The notes under the pieces were generated by a model. That model was not told where the DNA came from and ran no database searches. It was given only the letters and a program-made list of their open reading frames with translations. Source: Anaerolineales bacterium UBA2029 (lineage in GTDB: Bacteria > Chloroflexota > Anaerolineae > Aggregatilineales > Aggregatilineaceae). Taken from it: 12,020 nucleotides of DNA. This document shows, piece after piece, positions 1 to 5,627 of the stretch; position 1 is the first letter of the stretch, and each line of letters opens with the position of its first letter. The stretch spans positions 1-12,020 of the forward strand of contig DDBP01000273.1 of the NCBI GenBank assembly GCA_002332795.1, given 5' to 3'. A program made the translations under genes and the position numbers.

Positions 1-30
1 CGGGTGGGGCGTGCCGTCTATCAACGATTT

Positions 31-57
31 TTGCCGGATGTGCGGGCCGCATATAAT
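31..57 (+). promoter_or_regulatory. Possible promoter of the ATPase gene
   Basis: A perfect -10 hexamer TATAAT lies at 52-57. The only -35-like match is TTGCCG at 31-36, with a short 15-bp spacer, so the -35 element is weak. Transcription would begin near 64, giving a leader of about 55 nt to the TTG start at 119. The call rests on the -10 hexamer and position alone. Confidence 0.35.
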
Positions 58-118
58 AGCTTTGCAGCGGCGCGCTGGCGCTGCTGCCTGAGCGGAATGA
101 CTGGGGGAGCAGGGCGCG

Positions 119-1507
119 TTGGGATCGTTACAACTGTTTCTACGGGCGGCGCAGCGGCGTTGGGGCAAGATGAAGCGGCGGTTTCGCCGCGCGCCCATAT
201 TGCAGCAGGCGCTGGCACTGCCTGAACCGCATATCAGGCCGGCGTCCGTGCGCGACCTGATCGAGCGCGATTTGCCGCTGGTGTTCACCCCGCGCTCGCC
301 CGTGCGCGAAATTCGCTTCCTGCAAGGCCGCGACGATCTGATCGAAGACATTCGCGGTGCGCTGGTGCACCTGGGATCGGCCATCGTCATTTACGGCGAG
401 CGTGGCGTGGGCAAGACCTCGCTGGCGCAGTTGGCATCGGAAAAGCTGTGCAGGGAGTTACCTTCGCTACAGGGCATCACCCCCATCTATTATTCGGTGA
501 GCGAGAGCGATACCTACCAGCATATTCTAGGGGCGATCCTGCCCCGCCTGGGGGTAGAGAAGATCGTGACCAAAGTGCAGACGACCTCTACCTCCGGCGA
601 GAAGTCGCGCGTTAACCTCTACGTGGCGGAGCTGGAGGACAAGTCTCATACGGAGACCACTACCGCTGCCAAACCATTGGTGGAACCGCTGCTCAGCCCG
701 CAGGTGGTGGTGGATCATCTGCACGGTAAGCGCGGGGTGATCATCCTGGATGACTACGAGCGCATTACCGACCAGGAGACGCGCCATTTCTTCCCCGAAC
801 TGATCAAGAAAATCTCCGACAACCGGCTCGCGGTGACGTTGATCGTGGTGGGCATCGGCGACAGCACGCACGATTTGATCAGCGTGCACCCCTCCATCGA
901 GCGCAACCTGACAGCGATCCATGTGCCGCGCCTGACCGACGAGCAGATTCGTCAGATCGCGGTGAATGGCTTTGCGGCGCTGCGTCTGCGGTACGAGCCG
1001 GAGGCCGTCGAGCAGATCGTGCGCTATTCGGCCAATTTCCCCTTCTACACACACCGGCTGTGCGAAGGAATCGTGCGGGCATATGTGGCGCAGGCGCGCA
1101 ACAATCAGCGGCACGATTGGACGATCCGCGCCAGCGATGTGCCGGCGGCGATCCGCGAGGCAGTGCGCAATTCACCGCCGTCGCTCACCGAAGCCTACGA
1201 GCAGATCAAGACTTCGGAGCGCGCCCTGCAGGTGGCCTACATCGTGGCTTCGGCACGGGAGGAGCCGCTCACACGGGCGCGCATTCAGGAGTACCTGACG
1301 GCATGGGTGGGCGAAGACAAGGACATTGATCACACACTGAAGAAGCTGGTGGATCAAGGCATGCTGCAGCGCCCGGAGACCGGTCAATATTGCTTCTGCA
1401 ACCCGCTGCAGCGCGCCTATGTAATCCTGCGCTTCCGCGCCGACACACCCGCCGAGCAGTTGGCCCGTATTGACGCAGCGCTGGGGCGCGTCACCCAGTC
1501 GGCCTAG
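119..1507 (+). CDS. P-loop ATPase (AAA/STAND, Orc1/Cdc6-like architecture) with C-terminal winged helix
   Basis: A 462-aa predicted cytosolic protein with no signal peptide or membrane segment. A basic N-terminus is followed by an ATPase core with Walker A GERGVGKTS at residues 93-101 and Walker B VIILDDYE at 207-214. The strand VTLIVVGIGD looks like sensor 1. Residues of about 380-440 look like a winged helix (PLTRARIQEYL, then TLKKLVDQGMLQR). This layout recalls Orc1/Cdc6-like, AAA_16 or STAND NTPases that couple nucleotide state to DNA or protein binding. The client is not identifiable. TTG at 119 was chosen because GGGGGAG (103-109) is spaced well before it; ATG at 170 is the alternative and would remove 17 residues. 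The gene ends 19 bp from the convergent chelatase gene, with no visible terminator between them. Sure of an ATPase, unsure of role. Confidence 0.85.
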   Translation: MGSLQLFLRAAQRRWGKMKRRFRRAPILQQALALPEPHIRPASVRDLIERDLPLVFTPRSPVREIRFLQGRDDLIEDIRGALVHLGSAIVIYGERGVGKTSLAQLASEKLCRELPSLQGITPIYYSVSESDTYQHILGAILPRLGVEKIVTKVQTTSTSGEKSRVNLYVAELEDKSHTETTTAAKPLVEPLLSPQVVVDHLHGKRGVIILDDYERITDQETRHFFPELIKKISDNRLAVTLIVVGIGDSTHDLISVHPSIERNLTAIHVPRLTDEQIRQIAVNGFAALRLRYEPEAVEQIVRYSANFPFYTHRLCEGIVRAYVAQARNNQRHDWTIRASDVPAAIREAVRNSPPSLTEAYEQIKTSERALQVAYIVASAREEPLTRARIQEYLTAWVGEDKDIDHTLKKLVDQGMLQRPETGQYCFCNPLQRAYVILRFRADTPAEQLARIDAALGRVTQSA

Positions 1508-1526
1508 CCGGACGGCAAGCATCGTC

Positions 1527-2498
1527 TCACTGATCGAGTTCCTGCTTCACCGCCTCGTAGAGCGACTCCGCGTGCAGTTCGGCCAGGGTGTAACAGGGGC
1601 CGCCCAGGTGTTCGGCCAGTTCCTGCGCCAACCCCTGGTCGAAGGCCGCGTGTTCCATGTTGATGGTCACGTTGCGGATGTCGGCGTCGCGGATCAACTC
1701 GGCGATGCGGTGCGCTTCTTCCTGCGGCGGCAGGTCGGTCATGGAGACGTTGCCCGCCCCGTCAGTGAGCAGGATCATCAGCGGCATCACGTCGGGGTGT
1801 GCCAGCTTCTGCTGCTGGAAGACCTGGAAGGCCAGGTACAGCCCGGCGGAGAGCGGCGTCTTGCCGCCGACGGGGATATCGGCCAGCGCTTTCTTGGCCA
1901 GCGTAACCGAGTTGGTGGGCGGCAGCACCAGTTGGGCGCGATCCTTCTGAAAGACGATCAGCCCTACGCGGTCGCGGCGCTGATAGGCATCGGTCAGCAG
2001 GGACATGATCGCGCCTTTGGTAGCGTTCATGCGCTCGGCGACGGCCATGCTCCAGCTCGCATCTACCACGAAGAGGATCAGGTTGGCGGACTTGCGCACG
2101 CGCACCTTGCGCTGCAAATCCTCTTTGTGGATGGCGTAGGCCAGGCGATTGGCACGGCGTTCCTGGCTGCGGCGCAGTTGGAACGGGGCAGCGGCGCGCA
2201 GCGTGGCATCGAAGGCGATATCGTCGGTACGGTCGCCGGCGGGGCGCGCCTGAATGTAGCGCCCGTTCTTGCGCTCGGTGCGGGTGCGGCTGCGGCGACC
2301 CCGCACTTTGCGCGTCAGGCGATCCAGAGGCGTATCGAGGCGGCGGGCGGTGAACTCCTGGCCCGGCTCGACTTGCTTCCCACCTTCCCACCAGCGCGCT
2401 TCCAGCGATTCCCGGAAGACGTCCTGCGGCCCTGGCTCCGGTGGTTTCTGGGTGATGTCTTCCTCATGCTGACCGGCAGGCTCGGTCAGCGCCTCACT
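1527..2498 (-). CDS. chlD: VWA (MIDAS) half of a ChlD/BchD-type chelatase subunit, reached by -1 frameshift from the upstream AAA+ frame
   Basis: This frame encodes the C-terminal part of a Mg/Co-chelatase D subunit, which binds the I subunit ring and helps couple ATP hydrolysis to metal insertion. Read from the shift point it adds 323 aa to 366 aa of the AAA+ frame, giving a 689-aa protein, close to the usual ChlD length. It starts with an acidic/proline-rich linker (about residues 367-430), followed by a basic stretch and a VWA domain. The MIDAS residues, in fusion numbering, are DASWS (D512, S514, S516), T580 in GGKTPLS and D612 in LLTDGAG. The frame has its own stop (TGA) upstream at 2528-2526. 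Its only internal near-start is GTG at 2306, which has no Shine-Dalgarno and would cut off the linker. Independent translation is therefore unlikely. A true frameshift mutation or homopolymer error is the alternative, judged less likely because of the hairpin described separately. Confidence 0.88.
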   Translation of the reverse strand, partial: SEALTEPAGQHEEDITQKPPEPGPQDVFRESLEARWWEGGKQVEPGQEFTARRLDTPLDRLTRKVRGRRSRTRTERKNGRYIQARPAGDRTDDIAFDATLRAAAPFQLRRSQERRANRLAYAIHKEDLQRKVRVRKSANLILFVVDASWSMAVAERMNATKGAIMSLLTDAYQRRDRVGLIVFQKDRAQLVLPPTNSVTLAKKALADIPVGGKTPLSAGLYLAFQVFQQQKLAHPDVMPLMILLTDGAGNVSMTDLPPQEEAHRIAELIRDADIRNVTINMEHAAFDQGLAQELAEHLGGPCYTLAELHAESLYEAVKQELDQ

Positions 2499-2505
2499 TT
2501 TTTTT
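2468..2505 (-). promoter_or_regulatory. Programmed -1 ribosomal frameshift site (A8 slippery run plus stimulatory hairpin)
   Basis: On the coding strand, frame 0 reads GAA AAA AAA GTG AGG CGC TGA. The eight A residues are 2505-2498. Tandem slippage on A-AAA-AAA by -1 makes the next codons AGT GAG GCG CTG, which enter the VWA frame. The zero-frame stop is at 2488-2486, three codons past the slip. After a 7-nt spacer (2497-2491) comes a perfect 8-bp stem, GCTGACCG (2490-2483) pairing with CGGTCAGC (2475-2468), with a 7-nt loop. The zero-frame TGA lies in its 5' arm. Slippery run, 5-9 nt spacer and downstream stem-loop are the classical elements of bacterial -1 frameshifting, as in dnaX. No clear Shine-Dalgarno-like stimulator lies 10-14 nt upstream. 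Confidence 0.82.
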
Positions 2506-3595
2506 CCGTACTCGCCGGGTCTACATCAGCGCGCAGATCAGCCGGTTCCTCGGAGTAGTCCTCGGCGATCTGTTCCAGACGATGCTCCAGTTCCCCTTCG
2601 TAGAGCTTGGCTTCGGTGAAGGGGCCGCGTTTGAGACGATGCGGCAGGGCCAGTTCGGCGGCGAGCAGGATATCGCGCTCGGTCACCTGCAGGCGACGTT
2701 CGAAGGCAGCGTGTGCTCGCGCGGTCTTGAGGATCACCAGGTCAGCGCGGTGACCGTCCACGCCCAGGCCCGCGGTGAGGTTGGCGATGACGAACAGGTC
2801 GCGGCGCGAGTATTCTACCTCGTCCACGATCTGCCGCGCGGCCTCGATCTGCTCGGAGAGTTCATCTTCCTGGGCCTGCCAGGCCCGGCGAAAGGCGACC
2901 GGGTCGGCATCGAAGGCGATGTGCCGTTCCAGGATAGCCATGCGGTCTTCGGGGCGGGACAGGCCGGCCACGTCCACCGACAGGGCGAAGCGGTCGAGCA
3001 ACTGCGGGCGCAGTTCGCCCTCTTCGGGGTTCATCGTGCCCACCAGGATGAACCGCGCCGGGTGCTGGAAGCTGATACCCTCGCGTTCGACGACGTTGAC
3101 GCCCATGGCTGCCGAGTCCAGCAGCAGGTCTACCACGTGATCGTCCAGCAGGTTCACCTCGTCCACGTAGAGGATGCCGCGATTGGCCGCGGCCAGCACG
3201 CCGGGTTCGAAGCGGCGCTCGCCTTTCTGGATGGCCTGCTCGATATCGAGCGTGCCCACCACGCGGTCTTCGGTGGCGCTGACCGGCAGATCAACCAGGC
3301 GGGTGCGCCGCCGCTTGACCGGCAGTTCTTCACCGCGGGCCACGCGCTCGCGGCATTCGTCGCACAGCCATTCGGGGTGATTGGGATCGCAGCTAAAGCG
3401 ACAGTCGGCCACGACCTCGATCTCCGGCAGCAGCGCGGCCAACGCGCGCGCGGCGGTGGACTTGGCCGTGCCGCGCTCGCCACGAATCAACACGCCGCCG
3501 ATGCTGGGATTGACCGCATTGAGAATGAGCGCGCGTTTCATGCGCTCCTGGCCGACGATCGCAGTGAATGGATAAACAGGTTGTCGAACGGACAC
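2486..3595 (-). CDS. chlI: ChlI/BchI-type AAA+ chelatase subunit (zero-frame product; N-terminal part of the ChlD fusion)
   Basis: A 369-aa AAA+ ATPase of the Mg-chelatase/cobaltochelatase family, which forms a hexameric motor with the D subunit to insert Mg2+ or Co2+ into a tetrapyrrole. Visible: Walker A GERGTAKST (39-47), the family signature LPVSATEDRVVGTLD (103-117), Walker B ILYVDE (141-146), and the sensor/arginine-finger stretch GTMNPEEGELRPQLLDRF. Four cysteines (C65, C69, C78, C81) form a possible metal-binding insertion, also present in related cobaltochelatase-type proteins. GTG at 3595 is supported by AAGGGG six bases upstream. The length equals a stand-alone ChlI; the last residues VRR are read only if the ribosome does not shift. 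No large subunit (ChlH/BchH/CobN) is in the window, so the metal is undecided. In a non-phototroph, cobalamin synthesis is the more likely pathway. Confidence 0.93.
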   Translation of the reverse strand: MSVRQPVYPFTAIVGQERMKRALILNAVNPSIGGVLIRGERGTAKSTAARALAALLPEIEVVADCRFSCDPNHPEWLCDECRERVARGEELPVKRRRTRLVDLPVSATEDRVVGTLDIEQAIQKGERRFEPGVLAAANRGILYVDEVNLLDDHVVDLLLDSAAMGVNVVEREGISFQHPARFILVGTMNPEEGELRPQLLDRFALSVDVAGLSRPEDRMAILERHIAFDADPVAFRRAWQAQEDELSEQIEAARQIVDEVEYSRRDLFVIANLTAGLGVDGHRADLVILKTARAHAAFERRLQVTERDILLAAELALPHRLKRGPFTEAKLYEGELEHRLEQIAEDYSEEPADLRADVDPASTEKKVRR

Positions 3596-3642
3596 CTTAC
3601 GCCCCTTGGTGATCTGTTGTGTACGCCAACAAGACGATTATA
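3596..3642 (-). promoter_or_regulatory. -10 element and leader of the chelatase gene
   Basis: On the minus strand a perfect TATAAT occupies 3642-3637, about 42 nt before the GTG start. No convincing -35 is found at 16-18 bp spacing. The ribosome site AAGGGG (3607-3602) with a 6-nt spacer fixes the GTG at 3595. Only the -10 and the ribosome site are directly supported. Confidence 0.4.
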
Positions 3643-3713
3643 GCGCAATCGGGGCGGATGAGGAGATCGGGTTGAGGCATTTGGGTGCATTTCATTTTTC
3701 GGGCGATGGTCTT

Positions 3714-3780
3714 GAATCGCAGAGACGCCGAGGGCGCAGAGGAGAAAGGTTTCGCCTCTGTGCTCTCTGTGATGATTTCC
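3714..3780. repeat. Degenerate CGCAGAG/CTCTGTG inverted repeat
   Basis: The left arm (3714-3742) carries CGCAGAG-like units and the right arm (3755-3780) carries CTCTGTG-like units, forming an imperfect hairpin. The inner part is tight: GCAGAGG, GAAA, a 2-nt turn, TTTC, then CCTCTGTG. The design matches a family of GCAGAG-type intergenic repeats that I know from many environmental bacterial genomes; membership is by recognition, not search. It sits in the 273-bp region between the divergent chelatase and arsR genes, upstream of the arsR promoter. Confidence 0.6.
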
Positions 3781-3804
3781 ACAACAACTGAAACGCGCCC
3801 CTTT

Positions 3805-3833
3805 TTGACGTGCTGGTTCGCTTCTGCTACACT
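3805..3833 (+). promoter_or_regulatory. Sigma-70-type promoter of the arsR-arsM genes
   Basis: TTGACG (3805-3810) and TACACT (3828-3833) are separated by an optimal 17 bp. Transcription would start near 3840, about 29 nt before the arsR ATG. ArsR proteins usually repress their own promoter, but no strong dyad overlaps these hexamers. A weak CATCA/AGATG-like sequence at about 3848-3863 is not convincing. Confidence 0.65.
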
Positions 3834-3868
3834 TTTGCATAGACGATCATCAATATGAGAGATGGCCG

Positions 3869-4168
3869 ATGGACAAGGTGGAATTCGCCAAGGCGCTGGC
3901 CGACGAGACGCGGCAGCAGATCATGGCGCTATGCTGCTGTCGGCAGTTGAGCGTGAGCGACATCGTCAATGCGCTCAACGTCTCGCAGCCGACGGTGTCG
4001 CACCATCTGGCGGTGCTCAAGCGGGCTGGACTGGTGCGCAGCGAGCGACGCGGCAAGCAGGTGTTCTACACGCTCAACCACGAGCAGATCGTGGCTGGCT
4101 GCTGTCAGGTGGCGGAGGAGTTCGCGCCGGGGTATCCGCTGCGGGTGGTGCAGCCGGAGGAGCGCTGA
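3869..4168 (+). CDS. arsR: ArsR/SmtB-family repressor, probably arsenite-responsive
   Basis: A 99-aa cytosolic winged-helix repressor. The DNA-binding helix-turn-helix is SVSDIVNALNVSQPTVSHHL (28-47), followed by the wing VRSERRGKQVFYTL. Family members dissociate from DNA when metalloids or metals bind cysteine sites. Here the cysteines are C22-C23-C24, just before the recognition region, and C78-C79 near the C-terminus. The classical ELCVCDL motif of enteric ArsR is absent, so any As(III) site is differently built. ATG at 3869 was chosen for full helix coverage and a GAGAG-like ribosome site. The ATG at 3862 is in another frame. The gene lies 75 bp ahead of arsM in the same direction, which supports arsenic as the signal. 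Certain of the family, fairly confident of the inducer. Confidence 0.9.
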   Translation: MDKVEFAKALADETRQQIMALCCCRQLSVSDIVNALNVSQPTVSHHLAVLKRAGLVRSERRGKQVFYTLNHEQIVAGCCQVAEEFAPGYPLRVVQPEER

Positions 4169-4204
4169 GCGCCCGCTTTTCTTTTTGTCGTCTTTCATAT
4201 TGAT

Positions 4205-4224
4205 GCATGTACATATGTCTATGC
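4205..4224. promoter_or_regulatory. 20-bp imperfect palindrome between arsR and arsM (candidate ArsR operator)
   Basis: GCATGTACATATGTCTATGC is symmetric at 16 of 20 positions: GCAT/ATGC ends and a central ACATATGT, with centre between 4214 and 4215. Dyads of this size and AT-rich centre fit ArsR/SmtB operators. A poor promoter (TTGTCG 4185-4190, TACATA 4210-4215) would overlap it. The palindrome ends 5 bp before the arsM ribosome site AGGAGG (4229-4234), so an RNA-level role is also possible. Confidence 0.35.
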
Positions 4225-4243
4225 TCACAGGAGGTTTTTTTCC

Positions 4244-5044
4244 ATGACTTCGCCATCCAACGCCGCTGACGCAGCAAAACTGCGTGCCGCAGTGCGCACC
4301 CGCTACGGGGCCATCGCTGCCGGGCGGTCGTCATCGTGTTGTGGCACTGCCAGCAATACACCTGCCACCGTCGCGCTGTATGAGTCGCCTGAGGTCGCCG
4401 ACCTGCCCGCCGACATCGCCGGACTGTCGCTGGGCTGCGGCGATCCGCTGGCCCTCGCCAGCCTGGAGCCTGGGCAGACCGTGCTCGATCTCGGCTCCGG
4501 CGCAGGGCTGGACTGTTTCCTGGCGGCGCAGCGCGTGGGGCCGGGCGGTCACGTGATCGGCGTGGACATGACGCCGGAGATGCTCGACAGAGCGCGCGCC
4601 AACGCCCAACGGCTGGGCTTGAGCAACGTCGAGTTTCGCATGGGCGAGATCGAGCATTTGCCAGTGGCCGATGCCAGCGTGGATGTGATCATCTCCAACT
4701 GCGTGATCAACCTCAGTCCGGACAAACCTGCCGTCTTCCGCGAAGCCTTCCGCGTGCTCAAACCCGGCGGGCGGCTGAGCGTGAGCGATGTCCTGGCCGA
4801 GCACCCGTTGCCGGAATCGCTGCGGGCTGATCTGGAAAGCTGGGGAGCTTGCGTGGGCGGAGCGCTGCCCGTGGCGGAATACGTGGCGGCGCTGGAGGCG
4901 GCGGGTTTCGTGGACATACAGGTCGAGCGGCAGTTCGGGGCGGAAGAGGCCGGGCTGGACGCCTGTTGCGGCGGGGAAGCGCTGCCGGTGTTCAGCGGGC
5001 GCATCACTGCCCGCAAGCCGGCGGGTATAGCGTCTGGCAGATAG
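4244..5044 (+). CDS. arsM: Arsenite S-adenosylmethionine methyltransferase
   Basis: A 266-aa cytosolic Rossmann-fold methyltransferase that converts As(III) to methylated arsenicals using S-adenosylmethionine. SAM motif I is VLDLGSGAGLDC (80-91) and the acidic strand end is HVIGVDM. Arsenic-binding cysteines match the ArsM pattern: C65 in SLGCGDP, C153 in SNCVINL and C203 in GACVGGAL. The spacing from C153 to C203 (50 residues) is the same as between the two later catalytic cysteines of the algal ArsM. An N-terminal Cys pair (C32-C33 in SSSCCG) may supply the fourth cysteine, and a CC pair (241-242) lies near the C-terminus. ATG at 4244 follows AGGAGG with a 9-nt spacer. Its position after arsR supports a detoxification role. 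Other SAM methyltransferases lack this cysteine set. Confidence 0.94.
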   Translation: MTSPSNAADAAKLRAAVRTRYGAIAAGRSSSCCGTASNTPATVALYESPEVADLPADIAGLSLGCGDPLALASLEPGQTVLDLGSGAGLDCFLAAQRVGPGGHVIGVDMTPEMLDRARANAQRLGLSNVEFRMGEIEHLPVADASVDVIISNCVINLSPDKPAVFREAFRVLKPGGRLSVSDVLAEHPLPESLRADLESWGACVGGALPVAEYVAALEAAGFVDIQVERQFGAEEAGLDACCGGEALPVFSGRITARKPAGIASGR

Positions 5045-5105
5045 ACGGGCGGCTGTTTTTGTGGAACAGTTGCCCGAATCGCCCCAGAGCGTGTTATGCA
5101 CTTTT

Positions 5106-5216
5106 CCCCCTCATCCCCTGGCCCCTTCTCCCACGCAAGGCGGGGAACACCTGTGCGAGGTCCGCTAAGTCCCCTCGCCCCGCTCGCGAGGGAGAGGGGA
5201 TTTAGGGGTGAGGGGA
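5106..5216. repeat. CCCCTCATCCCC/GGGGTGAGGGG inverted repeat element
   Basis: A pyrimidine-rich left arm (5106-5132) and a purine-rich right arm (5190-5216) are imperfect inverse complements, and a smaller CCCTCG/CGAGGG stem sits inside at 5172-5192. Similar CCCTCACCCC...GGGGTGAGGG elements are scattered in intergenic DNA of many Chloroflexota and related genomes, to my knowledge. Lying 61 bp past arsM, it could act as a rho-independent-like end without a clear T run. Confidence 0.6.
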
Positions 5217-5545
5217 AATTCTGGTGCCAAGTTCATAGCAGCCTCTAGCCCGCCAGCCCGGCAGTACTACTCGGATGTCCATACCCTCTATGAGGCCCTG
5301 ATCTACACTCCTGGTCAGCAGCAAGGCCTCAGCAACAAAAGCCAAATCTGTTCGGTCGAAGGGGATGACGCAGAGTGAAGGCATGACCTGGCGCGGCTCG
5401 TGCGCCGCTTGCGGTGCCTCTCACGCTGCATTCGTGCCTTGCGGCGCGCCGTCAAGTTCTTTGTCTTTGCCTGGAACCAGTGTCAGATGCATAAACGTCA
5501 GTTCCCACCCTGTCCGAGATTTCCTATACCCGTGAACTTATCCAC
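5217..5545. other. Intergenic stretch without a convincing intact gene
   Basis: About 330 bp between the repeat element and the ROK promoter. A 60-codon minus-strand frame (5384-5202) contains MPSLCVIPFDRTDLAFVAEA, which reads somewhat like protein, but it has no recognised domain, no clear ribosome site, and its 3' end runs into the repeat. It may be a decayed gene or chance. The plus-strand part from about 5379 is described separately as a possible transposase relic. Confidence 0.5.
5379..5535 (+). pseudogene. Possible C-terminal relic of a transposase
   Basis: Translating from just after the stop at 5376-5378 gives RHDLARLVRRLRCL, then IRALRRAVKFFVFAWNQCQ, then MHKRQFP. The pattern of basic helices with a FVFAWNxxQxxKRxFP ending resembles C-termini of bacterial transposases as I remember them. 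Nothing upstream encodes a catalytic core, no terminal repeats are seen, and the frame runs into the ROK promoter. This is a tentative resemblance. Confidence 0.25.
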
Positions 5546-5596
5546 TTTCCAGAGCAAAGTTCTTGACAAGCCAAACGATTTGGTATACTCTGGAAA
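5546..5596 (+). promoter_or_regulatory. Promoter with inverted repeats ahead of the ROK gene (candidate operator)
   Basis: TTGACA (5563-5568) and TATACT (5584-5589), with the extended -10 TGG before it, form a promoter whose 15-bp spacer is short, which the extended -10 may offset. Within the spacer lies a perfect dyad CCAAA-CGA-TTTGG (5571-5583). Outside it a perfect 9-bp inverted repeat, TTTCCAGAG (5546-5554) and CTCTGGAAA (5588-5596), brackets the whole promoter. Both are candidate binding sites for the ROK repressor encoded immediately downstream, implying autoregulation. Confidence 0.6.
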
Positions 5597-5627
5597 CAAC
5601 TTATTTCACTGAGTGATGAAAGTCGCC

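Noticed and set aside
4..225. Short plus-strand frame at the window start
   Set aside because: It overlaps the ATPase start region in another frame, covers the -10 element, and has no protein-like features.
1527..2306. VWA domain as a separate gene starting at GTG 2306
   Set aside because: No Shine-Dalgarno precedes this GTG, and the same frame continues upstream through a ChlD-like linker to the slip site.
2498..2505. A8 run as a plain homopolymer sequencing error
   Set aside because: Not excluded, but a perfect hairpin at the ideal distance, an immediate zero-frame stop and two products of family-typical lengths make a functional site the better explanation.
1470..2558. Long plus-strand open frame opposite the VWA half
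   Set aside because: It is antisense to a frame with clear MIDAS motifs and family-like sequence; its own translation shows no domain and is explained by high GC.
2582..3643. Long plus-strand open frame opposite the ChlI-type gene
   Set aside because: The minus strand carries unmistakable Walker motifs and ChlI signatures; the plus translation is low-complexity and His/Gln/Ala/Gly-rich.
4161..4190. Terminator after arsR (GCGC stem followed by a T-rich stretch)
   Set aside because: The stem is only about 4 bp and the T stretch is interrupted; too weak to call.
4331..5101. Minus-strand 256-codon frame opposite arsM
   Set aside because: Shadow of the arsM coding sequence, which has the SAM and cysteine motifs and a strong Shine-Dalgarno.
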